Shown: positions 39,695 to 52,628, numbered from the stretch's first letter. The stretch is DNA of 64,000 nucleotides from Cynocephalus volans (GCF_027409185.1 NC_084462.1:1488001-1552000), one strand, 5' to 3'. Numbers and translations: made by a program. The notes: generated by a model not told the origin, from the letters alone.

Positions 39695-39789
39695 CTGTGG
39701 GACTTTAATATCACTTGGGATTGCATATTCTTGGACTGTTGAGAGGGAAATAAACTTGTTTAAGCCACTAGGTCTTTTGTTTTGCTTTG

Positions 39790-39811
39790 TTTTTGGTGGC
39801 TGGACAGTATG
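39790..39811 (-). mobile_element. t-SINE remnant
   Basis: TTTTGGTGGCTGGACAGTAT only. Confidence 0.5.
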
Positions 39812-39879
39812 TTTACACTATTGTTATATTAGCATTTGCTAGAGCAGCTGGACTGGTGCGGCACATTATATTTTCCAAA

Positions 39880-40520
39880 AATATCTTCTGTCCCTACTTA
39901 CTTCCCCCATTAAGAGATGCAGTCTAGTTCCCCTTCCCTTACATTTGAGTGGGTTTATGACTTGCTTGTCACCACTGGAATACAGCAGGAGTGATGCTGC
40001 GTGACTTCTTAGAGCAGATTCAAAAAGGCAATTTGACTTCTGTTTTGTTAGCTGGAATACTCTCTCCTGAAACCTTCAGGCATCACTTAAGCAGTCCGAC
40101 TGCCCTGAAGCCACCCAGCTGTGAGGAAGCCCAAACTAGCCACACAAAGCCACCATGTGGAAAAACGTGAGACTCCACTAAAATAATAAGATGCCAGATC
40201 GGATCCCAAGGGCTTCATCTGCCCTGCCATTGTTCCAGCTCCAGCCACCGTCTGACTGAAAACACACTAGCAGGGCTGGCTGGTTAGCTCAGTAGGTTAG
40301 AGTATGGTGCTGATAGCACCAAGGTCCAGGTTGAGAGCCCTGTACCAACCAGCCAGCCAACAACAAGAAAGAAAGAATAGAAAAGAAAACACATGAGTGA
40401 CCTATGCCAGAACCGCCCAATTGAGCCCTTTCCACTTTCACTATCCACGGGCCTATGAAAGATAATAAAATGACTGCTGTTGTTTTAAGCCACTAAATTC
40501 TGGGGTGATTTGTTAAACCA
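39880..40520 (+). mobile_element. MaLR LTR-like relic with SINE
   Basis: GAGTGGGTTTATGACTTGCT and TTGTTTTAAGCCACTAAATT are LTR-like; SINE at 40273. Confidence 0.5.
40273..40380 (+). mobile_element. t-SINE monomer
   Basis: GGCTGGCTGGTTAGCTCAGT; flanks GAAAACACAC/GAAAACACAT. Confidence 0.92.
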
Positions 40521-40524
40521 TTCT

Positions 40525-40850
40525 ATGGGCTGAATGCTTGTGTCCCCCCAAAATTCATATGTTGAAACCTAATCCCCAATGCAATAGTATTAAGAAGTGG
40601 GGACTTTTGGAGGTGATTAGATCGTGAGAGTGGACCCCTCATGAATGAGATTAGTGCCCTTAAAAAAGAAGCCCCTTTACCACGTGAAGACGCAGGTAGC
40701 ACGTATGAAGCAGAGAGTGGGCCATTACCAGATACTTTGATCTCAGACTTCCCAGCCTCCAGAACTGTGAGAAATGAATTTCTGTTGTTTCTAAGTTACC
40801 CAGTGTTAGGTATTTTATTATAGCAGCCTGAACAAACTAAGACACATAGC
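40525..40850 (+). mobile_element. MaLR LTR relic
   Basis: AATTCATATGTTGAAACCTA to GAACAAACTAAGACAC. Confidence 0.7.
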
Positions 40851-41089
40851 AATCGCTAACCAGAAAAACTGGTATGTTTTTTACAATATGAGAGAGAGAA
40901 TCATTTTTGACATGTCTAAGGAGAAGCGACACCCCCAAGTCCCATCCATTATTCTCACCCCCAGAATCTTTCCTGAGTCAGCCCCCAGGGCCCTCTGCCC
41001 CTGAACACTAGTGTCCGTGACTCAGTTACTCCTCTCCTCTGCTGCCCTTCCTCAGAGTGTGAAGGGTTTTTTCTTTCTTGTCATGGTAG

Positions 41090-41560
41090 TCAGTTTCTAA
41101 AGTGGCTCTGAAGGACCTTCACCTCCTGACATTATCATCCTTGTGTAGCCCCTTTCTCCTTGTGAATGGGTTGGACCTAGTGACCTGCTTTTAATGGCAA
41201 AAGTGAGGGATGTCCCTTCTGAGATGAGGTTATAATAGACTAGAACCCTAGCTGATATCTTTTTTTGTTTGTTTGTTTTTTGACCGGTAAGGGGATCGCA
41301 ACCCTCGGCACGGTGTGGTCCCCATAGAGGGTCCGAACCCGGGGCCTTGGCGCTCCCAGTGCCGCACTCTCCCGAGTGAGCCACGGGGCCGGCCCAAGCC
41401 AATATCTTATTTAGAACCTTGTGAGAGACTTTGAAGCAAAGAACCCAGCTAAGCAATGCCCAGAGTCCCTCTGTAACTGAGATCTTGTGATGTACACCTA
41501 TAACTTTAAAATATCTATAAAGTGCATATTTCTTTGTTAGAAGACTCTTAAAATATTCTA
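41090..41560 (+). mobile_element. LTR-like relic split by SINE
   Basis: GTGAATGGGTTGGACCTAGT and GATGTCCCTTCTGAGATGAG; class uncertain. Confidence 0.4.
41261..41396 (-). mobile_element. t-SINE dimer with internal deletion
   Basis: Second unit runs from the B box almost directly into the first (GGTGTGGTCCCCATAGAGGG); flanks AGCTGATATCT/AGCCAATATCT. Confidence 0.88.
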
Positions 41561-41942
41561 TCTCTTTTCGCTTTGGATATAGAATTAATAGCAAATTCTA
41601 GTAGATGTACTGTCTTATAGTAATACGAAGGAGAAATTTATTAGTGGCAGTGAGCCTTAGAGGGCTGTGAGCAGGGGAGGGGCTAACGGAGTTTTTAGTA
41701 TAGAAAGACCCCCTCTAAGGCCATGTGGTGTGTGGGCTGGAGGGGAGGGACTGGAGGCTGGGGGGCTAGGGAGGAGGGTGGGGCCTATAAGTGTGGCTGA
41801 GTAAGAAAGCCCTTGTCCAAACGACAAACCCTTCAAGTTGAAGACCTGAGAGTACCCATGAGAACTCCTTTGCAACTTGGACACGTCCATTTCCCTTTCT
41901 GGGCTTTAGTATCCGCATTTGTAAGTGAGCCATCATTAACCT

Positions 41943-42425
41943 ACGTGTATTAGCTACCTATTGCTGTGTAACGAATTTCCCCAAAATTTAGCCTTAAAAC
42001 AACAATAAGCATTTACCATCTCACACAATTTCTGGGTGATTCTGGCTCAGGGCCTCTCATGAGGTTGCAGTCCTGATGTCAGCCAGGGGTGCAGTCACCT
42101 GAAGGCTTGATTGGGGCTGAAGGATCTGCTTCCAAAGTGGCTCATTCGCATGGCTGGAAGAATTGGTTCTTCACCACGTGTTTCTCCAGAGGACGACTGC
42201 TTGAGTGTCCTCACAACACGGCAGCTTACCTCCCCTAAAGCGAGTGATCTGAGAGCAAGGCAGAAGATGCTGTGACTTTTCTGGGAAGTCACACTCTGTC
42301 ATTTCCACAATACCCTACTGGTCACACTAGTGACCCCTATTTCAGTGTGGGTGGGGACTACCCAGGGGCATGAATACTTAGAAGCGAGAATCATTGGGGA
42401 CCATTCTGTATGTGGGCAGTTTTGA
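41943..42425 (-). mobile_element. ancient ERVL-type LTR
   Basis: TGTATTAGCTACCTATTGCT start and GAATCATTGGGGACCATTCT end; same family as 30951. Confidence 0.6.
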
Positions 42426-42429
42426 TATA

Positions 42430-43205
42430 GCATCTTTATTATTATAAACAGTTTTGACTTCAGAATTAGCTAAAAAGTTTTTCCCCCCACTCAATTGCTA
42501 TACCGTTTAGAGGTCTGTAGTCGCATTAAAAGCCATTTCTTCCCTTTTGTGTAGCTGGGGAAGGAGTAAGGCTAACTCATTGGGCTGGAATAACAGACAC
42601 AGATAAAAGCTGCTGCAAAGTTAACAGGAAACACTTTCTCTCAAGGACATGCTTCCTTATTCACTGAGAAACTTTGTTCTTTAAAATAATAAATTGTTGG
42701 AAATTCCATCTGTAAAAATGAAACATCCCACTCTTGCCTGCAGGATCTATGTCACCTGATACAGAGTAGCAGCCTCCATTTTCAACCCAGGTGCAGAGCT
42801 TCAGATGAAGGTTTTTCAGCATGACATTCTGCATCTACATTTTTCTTGTTCCCGAGGATATAGGACCCTGGTTCCACTTTACAGTCTGGCCCTGATGTTG
42901 ACCCTGCTTTGCTTTGAGCTTATGACTTAGTTGTCATCTAAACACCCCTTCCCCTTTTCATTTCTGGTTCCTTTGGTGTATAGCCTCTGTCATATTGCAA
43001 TTGGCCAATAAACTTCATTTTGTCAGCTATGTTCCTGGTGGTGTTAGGCTGATGGGCTATGACACTGAGCAGGCAGTTGTCAACTGCCTGCTCCTCATTG
43101 TTTTCATTGTAGCATCAAGGTCCTCTAGGATCTGCTGCCTGCCACATATCCAGCTTCCTCTGCCACTATGTGAACATCTGAGTTGTAACCATCAAGTTTT
43201 TCTGT
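42430..43205. other. intergenic, nothing firmly recognised
   Basis: An AATAAA within TTGGCCAATAAACTTCATTT near 43003 may belong to another LTR, but evidence is thin. Confidence 0.3.
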
Positions 43206-43465
43206 GATAATGCTGCATAACATACAGTCCCAGAAGTGTCAATGGCTTGCAACAATAAACATGGATTTCTCCTTCAGAGATCTGTGGGTTGGCAGTGTGG
43301 GTCATCTGGGCCTATATGGAATTGGGTTCAGGCCTGCTTTAAATATCTTTTATTCTGGGACTTGAATTTGAGGCCAGCCATTCTCACGGTGGGGTATGGG
43401 AGCACAGAGGGTGTGTGGAAACGAGGGAGGCCCCTTCATGCCCCTGCTCTGATAAGGCCATGTTG
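43205..43465 (-). mobile_element. ancient LTR relic
   Basis: ATGCTGCATAACATACAGTC and GATCTGTGGGTTGGCAGTGT, as in 30951-31480. Confidence 0.5.
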
Positions 43466-43677
43466 AGGGCAGGGAGGGAAGGAAGATTTGTGAATAATAC
43501 TATTAATCCTCTTTCTTCAGTTTTCAAATCAAACTGATCTTTCAAGGTCTAGGACAAATATCTCCTCTGAAAAGTCTTCTCTGAACCTGAAAGGCAGATA
43601 ATGCTCTTTCTTCTGTATGCTCCCTAACACTCAATCATGCATTTATTAAATAATACATTTTGAGAGATAACTATGAA

Positions 43678-43770
43678 TTTTTTTTTCAGCTGGCCGGTAG
43701 GGGGAATCCAAACACCTGACCTTGGTGTTACCAACACCATGCTCTAACCAAGTAAGCTAATCAGCCTGAC
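43678..43770 (-). mobile_element. t-SINE monomer
   Basis: TTTTTTCAGCTGGCCGGTAG to CTAATCAGCCTGACC. The last t-SINE before the SINE-free block. Confidence 0.9.
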
Positions 43771-43799
43771 CACCAAGCCCACTTTTCTAATCCGAGTTT

Positions 43800-44100
43800 C
43801 TTTTATTTAATTTTCTTTTTAAAGTGAGATATAATAATTTCCATATAGTAAAGTGCACCAATCTTATGTGTACACTCAATGAATTTTAGATATGTGTATA
43901 CCCACCTGACCACCACCCAGATCAAGAGATGGCATGTTTGGGACAGCCCGGGAGCCCTCCCTGGCCATACCCAGCTGATCTGTCATCATAGATTAGTTTT
44001 TGCCAATTTTTGAACTTAATACTCGTTTTATTTTCACACAAACACACGTAACACTCACAGACTTTGGTCATATGAAACGTCCTGTCTGGAAACACGCTAC
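43800..44100. mobile_element. L1M 3'UTR fragment
   Basis: AAAGTGAGATATAATAATTT, CCACCCAGATCAAGAGATGG; stops about 100 bp before the BAX CpG region. Confidence 0.65.
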
Positions 44101-44299
44101 TTTCGGCCTGTGAGTCTTTTGCAGTAGCTGTTCATCCAGCGCTGGGGAGGGCTCAAGCCCTACCCGAAACTTCTGAAAATTGTGCATGAATGAATGAATG
44201 AAGGTTACAGCTGCGATTGAATGGGTGGCCGGTGGCATGGCGCGAAAGCCAGTCCCTGAAGGGAGGTGCCAATTGCACAGTCAAATGACAGGGACCAAG

Positions 44300-44489
44300 T
44301 CTTCCCCAGGGAGCGAGGCAGGCGTGGCCACGTGACCCAGTGGCCCTGCAGGGCAGCGACCCACGGCGGCCATTTTGCGGGGCGGCCACGTGAAGGACGC
44401 ACGTTCAGCGGGGCGCTCACGTGACCAGGGTCGCTCTGCGGCCGCCCGCGCGGACCCGGCGAGAGGCGGCAGCGGCGGCAGCGGCGGTG
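44300..44489 (+). promoter_or_regulatory. BAX: BAX CpG-rich promoter/5'UTR with three CACGTG boxes
   Basis: CACGTG occurs at 44329-44334, 44387-44392 and 44418-44423; the last reads TCACGTGACC, a USF/TFE3-MITF-type palindrome. A YY1-like CGGCCATTTTG lies near 44367. CpG is dense up to the start codon and no TATA box is obvious. Factor binding is inference. Confidence 0.65.
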
Positions 44490-44523
44490 ATGGACGGGTC
44501 CGGGGAGCAGCCCAGAGGCGGGG
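44490..44523 (+). CDS. BAX: BAX exon 1 (coding part)
   Basis: ATG in GGTGATGG; eleven codons plus one base, donor GTGAGG at 44524. Confidence 0.95.
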
Positions 44524-47500
44524 GTGAGGCGGGAGGCGGACGGGCGGGAGGAGGGCGCGCCCCTCGCCGGCCGACCCCAGGATCCCTCTTGCCAGCCTGG
44601 TGCCGTGCGATCTCCAAGCACTCGGGGGCAGAAACTCCCGGATCGGGCGCTGCCAGTCTCCAGCCCCCTCCCTCCTCGGAGGTTCCCGGCTCTCTGGCCT
44701 CTGCGCCCCGATCCCTTCCCGCCTGGAGCCCTCGGACCCCCGAGAACCTAGAGATCCCAGAATCCAAGCCCCCGGGCAGGCCCGGGCTTGTCGCTGGCAC
44801 CACTTCCTGCCTCTGGCCCTGGTGGGAGGGGCGGGTCTCGCCTCTGCCCCCTCAGGCCAGAGGTCTGGATTCATTAAGTGTTCCCCCAGCCTTCTCTCCT
44901 GGAAGAATGTAGGATACAGGCCCAGACTCCTGGCCTCCTTCTCCATCACGAGCACAGTTGCCTGAGCCCCCAGTCACTTGATGTACCAGGCACGCAGGAG
45001 TCCAGGGCCCCCTGCCCTGTTCTCCCTCAGGGACCATGAACCTCCCCAGTCTCTGATCCCTTAGGACCCAAGAGTCCAGGCACCTCTTCCCTCCTTTCTC
45101 CTCTAGGGCCCACCAGCTCTGAGCAGATCATGAAGACAGGGGCCCTTTTGCTTCAGGGGTGAGTGTGAGGTCTGATTATTGTGGAGCAGATTTGAGGAGT
45201 GACACCCCATTCTGATTCTGCACCCCCACTCCATTTCCACTCTAGTTTCATCCAGGATCGAGCAGGGCGAATGGCGGGGGGGACACCCGAGCTGGCCCTG
45301 GAGTCGATGCCCCAAGATGCATCCACCAAGAAGCTCAGCGAGTGTCTGAAGCGCATCGGTGATGAATTGGACAGTAACATGGAGCTGCAGAGGTGTGGCC
45401 CTCCAGGACCCGGGAGTGTAATCACTGGTCTCCACCGCCTTCAGAACCCAGTAGTCCCAGCTCCACACCCTTCTCCCCTAGGAACAAGGAGACCAGGCCC
45501 CACCACTCAGCTCAGCTGGACTCCCTGCCCTCCCTCACCCAGGAGCTTGAAACCTTCCTTCAGAGTCATTTATCCCACCTTCCTAAACGTCCATCTTGTC
45601 CCCTTCACTTCCCCACGTTGGCCTCTTGCTTTTCATTTCAGCCTGGTTTGGGCCTATTTCCTTATCTCAGTATGGGGTGGATGCTAGATTCTCCACACTG
45701 CTTGATCCTCCCTCCCCAGCATTTGTTCTCCCCTTTCCTGCAGGATGATTGCTGCTGTGGACACAGACTCCCCCCGGGAAGTCTTTTTCCGAGTGGCTGC
45801 TGACATGTTTTCTGATGGCAACTTCAACTGGGGCCGAGTTGTCGCCCTTTTCTACTTTGCCAGCAAACTGGTGCTCAAGGTGGGCAGCTACAGGGCAGTG
45901 AGCCCACAGATGCTCCCCTCAGACCTGTGAGGACGTGGGGATCATGGTATCAGCTCCTGCAGCAGCCCAGTGACCACAGAGAGAATGGAGAGAGACAGTT
46001 GCGGATTGGGTTGTCTGCTCCTTCGTTTATTCATTCAACAAACATTCACTGGGCCTACTATGGCCAGGTCTATACTCAGCACTCAGGACACAGGACTGAA
46101 CAAAACAGGACAGGTCCCTGCTCTCATGGAGCTCACATTGTATGGTAAACACAAAGTGAAATAGGCCAAGAGGCTGATGTGATTGAGCAAAGTGGTCAGG
46201 AAAGGCTTCTAAGAGCAGGTGACATTAAAGCCGAAGTTGCAACGACAAAAAGAATGCCGTGATACATAATGAGCAGGGGGAAAAGGCATCTGGTAGAGGG
46301 AACAGTAAGTGCAAAGCCCTGAGGTAGGATCACACCTGGTGTGTTGAGGGTATTGAGGCCAGTTCGCAGAGTGAGGTGGGGGAAAGTGGGAGATGAGGGT
46401 AGAGTTGGGCAGGGGCAGATTGTGTGGGGTGTTGTGGGCCACTGTAAAGACTTAAGCTTTACTCTGAGTGAGACTGGAGTGATGGGCTGGTTTTCAATAG
46501 GGGAGTGAGGTGATCTGATTTATAAATTTAAGAGATTATTCTAGCAAGTATAACAAAATGTTAATTGTAGAATCTAGGTTGTGGTTATATGGCTGTTCAC
46601 TGTGAAATTCTTTTAACTTTTCTCTATGAAGATTCTCATAGTACAATTTCGGTGGGAGGAGCCCAACAAATTCTCCTGGCCATTGTGGGTCAAAAAAGGG
46701 ATATGGAGCACAAGGGCAGTAGCAGGGAGACTGGTGAGGCAGTGCCTGGAATAGCCCCAGCCAAAGATGACTGGTGTGGACTCAAGTGGTCGCAGCAGAG
46801 GTGGGGAAGTATATTTCTTGATGTGTTTTCAAGGTTGAGCTGATGGGGCTTGAACATTGGAGGTGAAGGGGACAGGGTGATAGTCGGGCTGCACGCAGAG
46901 CTGGGGACACAGAGAAGAAGCCAGATAAAGGCTGGGAGGGGGCAGTTCTGTGAGGTGGAAGAGCAGGTCATGAATACGCACAGGGAGTGGTCTTACGTGG
47001 TCTAGAAAAGCCCTCTCTGGGGAAGTGATATTTGACCTGAGCTTTGAGGGGTGAGTGAGAACTTGCTTGGTTGGGGCCTGTTTAGGCAGAAGGATCAGCA
47101 TGTATGATGGTCCTGAGGTAGGAAAGAGTTTGGTGTGAATGAAAAAATGGAAGGTCCATGAGGCACAGAAAAGAAGTGGAATGAAATCAGGTCAGAGCCT
47201 TCACACAGGACCTTATGGGCCAAGCCATGCCTTTTGGTCTTTATCCAGAGGGCACTGGGGAGCCACAAAAGGCTCACGGGCAGGGCAGCCGACAGTAATG
47301 TGATCTAGTTTACAATTTATGAAGATGGCTTCTATTGTGGGTGGGAAAAAAACTGCAAGAGGAGGCAGAGAATTAAGAAAGGAGGCTTGGGGCCACTGGC
47401 TCCAGGCAGTGAGGACAAGGCTCGTCCCTAACACCCACCCACTCCCTGCAGGCCCTGTGCACCAAGGTGCCGGAGCTGATCAGAACCATCATGGGTTGGA

Positions 47501-48040
47501 CGCTGGACTTCCTCCGAGAGCGGCTGCTGGGCTGGATCCAGGACCAGGGTGGTTGGGTGAGACCCCTTAACCCTGCCCCTTGCCCCCACCATTCCTTTGG
47601 GACCCCTGGGCCTTCCTGAGCCCACCACAGTAGTGTCCCCTCCCCATTTTCAGATCATCCAATGTGTTCTATAATGTGTTTGCTTACATGTCTGATCAAC
47701 CCAATTCATCTGGTGACTCCTGACCTTCCTGTGACCCCTGACTTGATTAGTACTTTCTTCACTCCTTCATTGCACTTCCTCTGGAATCCCTCAAGTTCAT
47801 TGATAACCTGTTGACCCCAACTCTCTGGCACCCATTAATCTTAGGCCCTCGCCCCCACTCCTGCCCTCTGACCTGTCCCTCGCTGATCTCTTGTGCTGGC
47901 TGAGTTGCTGAAGTGACTGATGTCCCTGTCCCCAGGACGGCCTCCTCTCCTACTTTGGGACTCCCACGTGGCAAACAGTGACAATCTTCGTGGCCGGAGT
48001 GCTCACCGCCTCCCTCACCATATGGAAGAAGATGGGCTGA
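44490..48040 (+). CDS. BAX: BCL2-associated X apoptosis regulator (BAX-alpha)
   Basis: Six exons (44490-44523, 45107-45158, 45246-45392, 45744-45879, 47452-47556, 47936-48040) give 579 nt, 192 residues, exactly the human BAX-alpha length. BAX is a cytosolic pro-apoptotic BCL2-family protein that inserts into the outer mitochondrial membrane and oligomerises to release cytochrome c. In order: N-terminus [14 protein letters not shown]3 [15 protein letters not shown]1 [19 protein letters not shown]2 [16 protein letters not shown], and a C-terminal hydrophobic anchor [17 protein letters not shown] followed by KKMG. The main divergence from human is the loop before BH3 ([15 protein letters not shown]). 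All splice sites are canonical. Confidence 0.98.
45107..45158 (+). CDS. BAX: BAX exon 2
   Basis: [18 protein letters not shown]; acceptor CTCTAG, donor GTGAGT. Confidence 0.96.
45246..45392 (+). CDS. BAX: BAX exon 3, BH3
   Basis: [12 protein letters not shown] through SNMELQ. Includes the coding G-run at 45276-45282 (seven G) at the site of the human G8 tract. Confidence 0.97.
45744..45879 (+). CDS. BAX: BAX exon 4, BH1
   Basis: [18 protein letters not shown] to FASKLVLK; donor GTGGGC. Confidence 0.97.
46010..47300 (-). mobile_element. L2 relics filling BAX intron 4
   Basis: TTCATTCAACAAACATTCAC, GGAAAGGCTTCTAAGAGCAG, AGTAAGTGCAAAGCCCTGAG (46300) and again TGGTCCTGAGGTAGG (47108) and TTTATCCAGAGGGCACTGGG. 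Confidence 0.65.
47452..47556 (+). CDS. BAX: BAX exon 5, first part of BH2
   Basis: [18 protein letters not shown] to DQGGW, 35 codons. Confidence 0.97.
47936..48040 (+). CDS. BAX: BAX exon 6, membrane anchor
   Basis: [12 protein letters not shown], hydrophobic anchor, KKMG and TGA at 48038-48040. Confidence 0.97.
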   Translation, partial: DGLLSYFGTPTWQTVTIFVAGVLTASLTIWKKMG

Positions 48041-48186
48041 GGCCACCAGCTGCCTTGGACTGTGTTTTTTCTGCATAAATTATGGCATTTTTCTGGGGGT
48101 GGGGGATAGGGATTGGGGAACATGGGCATTTTTCTTACTTTTGTAATTATTGGGGGGGTGGGGAGGAGTGGTCTTGGGGGGCTGGT

Positions 48187-48192
48187 AATAAA
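48187..48192 (+). promoter_or_regulatory. BAX: BAX poly(A) signal
   Basis: AATAAA 147 nt past the stop. Confidence 0.8.
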
Positions 48193-48199
48193 CCTCCTT

Positions 48200-50930
48200 C
48201 GGGCCACACTTCAGAGTCTAAGTCACTGGCCCACTGGCCTCCCTGGCTGTTATCAGGAGAGCAGGTTTCATACACTGGCTGCCAGGCCTGCTGTCTGCTT
48301 GCCCAGAGGTGTTTGCTCAGGGACTTGAGGCTCTCTCCACTCTCTCAACATCTTTTTCTGAGGGTGCCCAATGCAGTCTGTGAGTTAGTGATGAGTTGGT
48401 CCCAGCCTTGCCCTCCAGGCTCAGGGTCCTGAGGTGGGAGGACGCTGAGTGGCCACCACACCTGTGGCAGCCCAGGGTGATGTGTGTGCTGGAGCCAGCA
48501 CTGTGCAAGGTCTGAGTCCAGTGGCGGCCTTGCCTCTGGCCTGGGGTGGGTGGGGGGGTGTATGGGAAAGAACAGGGACAACAGGCTGCAAAGCAGGCCA
48601 CCTGGGCAGAGGTGACCAGGGCTTGGAAGCATCAATACATGGGGCCATGGGAAGCTGCATGTTTACTGAGGTAGAGAATAGGGGAGGAGGGTTGGGAGGA
48701 GCAAGGGAGGGCTCTGGATGTTTCTGGAGGTTGAAGGTGAGGAAGAGAGGGTCCAAGGGAGAGGCCCAGGCTGAGTAGATAGAGAGGAAGAACCTGGCTG
48801 GAGACTGATCGGTTGTGAGGAGACGGGGTGAGGGGGGAAGAGCTGGGTCTGGCCCAATAACCAGGTGGGGCCCTCCTGGAGAGGAGTGGGCCTGGGGAGA
48901 TGCTGAGCTCAGAAAGAAGCACAGTGAATTTAGACACGTATCATGGAATGATGTCAGAAGACAGTTGGATTAGAGAACATGAGACCATTCAGGGAGAATC
49001 ACAGTCTCTGTTGTCACCTCTCTGAATCTCCCCTCTGTGGGTCTCTATCCCCTCACCCCCACCCCATGATCTCCCCCAAACCCAATGTTCTCATTGTCCT
49101 TCAGATCATCTTTGTTTCAGCCCCTCTTCCTCCACCTATGGGCCTTTCAAAGTCCCCCCCTCCACAGGTGGGGCCTGCCTGAGGCTAAAGGTCTTTAGGC
49201 TGAGGTATGACATCTGGTGAATGAGTAACTCAGACCCCACAGTCAACTGGGCACCTCAGGCACCTGCCCTTCCCCCATGGACTCCCTCCAGAGACACCAA
49301 GTCAGGGGAGAGATATTGGGAAGGGGTAGACTGAGCCACCACCCAAAAAGAGGGGACAATATGGCCACAGGCAGGATCCCAGGGAAAATATCATGGGAAC
49401 TAAAAAGGCAGTAACATGGAGACAAAACAGACACAGTTGGTTTACGACAAGGGGGAAACTTGGGGGGAAGGAGCCGGACTGGGGGCTGAGCCAGGCCTAG
49501 GTTCTGAGGGTCCCAGCAGAATGGAGTTGGAGCCGCACCAGGGGATAAAGTCAGCGAGTGGCCCCACCCCCACTCCCTCTGCTGGAGCCCCTTCCTGCGC
49601 TGAGTTCAGCATGACTCAGCACAGCAGTCGCCCGGCCACTGGCCCAGACGCCCCTTGAGGACTCGGCCCTGGCATCGCGAATCCCCTTGGTCAGGGGCTA
49701 CCCCACCTGGACGGCTTGGAGTGGCTCCCAGCCCCAACTGCTCACCCGACCACACAGTGGCTTCAGTTCCCACGCCCTAGTGGCGCCAGGTTGCCTCCAT
49801 TAGGGCACTTAAGTAGGGTCAAGTTCCTGCCTTTGTGTCTTCCTTTCCTCCAGACAAAGAGCTCCTTGAGGGCAGGGTCCTGGTTTGAGCCAGCTGTCAC
49901 CCAGATGTCAACACGGATGGACATGGCAAACTAGAAAAACATTCTTTGTTCAAAAACAAGACATCCCGTCCGTAGGTTCCCCAGACACTCCTTTCTACCC
50001 GACCCAGGGCTTCTCTTTGTGACTCCAAAGAAACACACATCAGGCAAAACACTGGGACAACTTCAGAGAGACTGTTTCAGGGCCAAGTTGAATTCCCAGA
50101 GTCTGAACTGCCTCCAAAACAGCACCCAAAAAATGCAGACCCAGAGAGACCCCAAAGTTCTAGAGTCATTTCATTCCTCCCCACCTCAGCTCCCAGAAAA
50201 ACACTGGGTCCCTGCAATAGCTCCGAGGTATCCCAGAAGGGCCCAGACAATATTCAAGGACTCCAAACGGCTTTCCAGGGTTCCACCGGTTGCTCTACCT
50301 CTTAAAATGTCCCTACCAGCCTTCCCCCGTGGACTCTCTCCAGAGACACCAAGAAACATCCCTCCATCGGTCCCCCTCTGGAGTGAACTCCAAGTCTCCA
50401 GAACAACTGCCCTTTGCATCTTGCAGATCATCTCAAGGCCCTAAATATCTCCCTCTTTTGGAAGGGTTCCAACAAAAAATATGAAGTTCCCACAGTGAAC
50501 CCCAGGGCTCTAGATCCCCACTCCAACCCCCACCTCCCAAAGAGATCCCCAGAGTTCCACAAATACCATCTCACAACCTTCCCAGTGATCTGGAAACCAC
50601 TTTCTTTACTTGCAGAGCAAACCCCAGGTAACTGGTGGTCCTCTCCGAACCCCTGAGGTTCTGGAACCCTCTCCACAGGGTTCCAGAAAAGACCACCGTC
50701 TCAGAGACAACCTCAGAATTCGACTTACTTTCTTGAGACACCCCTAGGACCCCAGGCTCATCACTTCCCAGCGTTCCCAGTGCCCCTCATAAATCTCTCA
50801 CATGCTAGAGAGACCCCCCCCAGAATCCCTCTATTTCAAGAATCAGCCCCATAACCACGGCCCCCCTCCCCCCCAACTCACAACAACCTCGTGCAACAGG
50901 CGCGTGACTTCCCATTTTGGGGTTGGGGGA
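48200..50930. other. BAX-FTL intergenic region
   Basis: No gene and no t-SINE. The stretch 50030-50820 is C-rich with many loosely repeated CCCAGAGTTCC-like phrases. The MARE near 49611 and a 34-bp local duplication (49268/50320) are the only structures I can point to. Confidence 0.5.
49601..49622 (+). promoter_or_regulatory. FTL: FTL distal antioxidant/MARE element
   Basis: ATGACTCAGCA at 49611-49621 (TGCTGAGTCAT on the other strand) is a textbook NRF2/BACH1-small MAF site, preceded by the partial repeat CTGAGTTCAGC. It lies about 1.46 kb upstream of the inferred FTL start, as for the ferritin-L element known in human and mouse. Confidence 0.8.
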
Positions 50931-50939
50931 GGCTGAGAC

Positions 50940-51075
50940 TCCTCTGCTCCGGATTGGCCAGGCATGGCCTTCACGCCCGCCTCTCACCCCCGCCGATTGG
51001 CCGCTCTCGAGCTCTGAACGCCCCGCCTCCGAGCTTCCTTGAGCTATAAAGGCAGCCAGATCCGCCATCGTTTTC
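50940..51075 (+). promoter_or_regulatory. FTL: FTL core promoter
   Basis: TATAAA at 51045-51050, two inverted CCAAT boxes (GATTGGCC near 50953 and 50994) and a GC box CCCCGCCTCC at 51021. Transcription start inferred near 51075. Confidence 0.8.
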
Positions 51076-51080
51076 TGTAG

Positions 51081-52483
<1,403 letters not shown>

Positions 52484-52622
52484 GAGCCTCCAGAGCCCAG
52501 CAGCCTTGAGAGGTCTGTTTGCATTTCCTGGTATCAGAGCTTCTACCTGAGCCTCACTCTCCAGCCATTAGGCAGCTTCTTAACCACGTTGGAGCCTTCT
52601 CCCAAGCATTGGACCAAGTGGC

Positions 52623-52628
52623 AATAAA
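52623..52628 (+). promoter_or_regulatory. FTL: FTL poly(A) signal
   Basis: AATAAA 140 nt past the stop, followed by a GT-rich tract. Confidence 0.85.

Noticed and set aside
40280-40350. tRNA-Ile gene candidate
   Set aside because: It and all similar hits are diverged SINE units with tails and target duplications; no stand-alone cloverleaf with intact acceptor stem was found.
44281-44955. 224-codon minus-strand open frame across BAX exon 1
   Set aside because: It lies in CpG-rich, stop-poor DNA antisense to BAX; the protein is Arg/Pro/Gly-rich with no recognisable domain.
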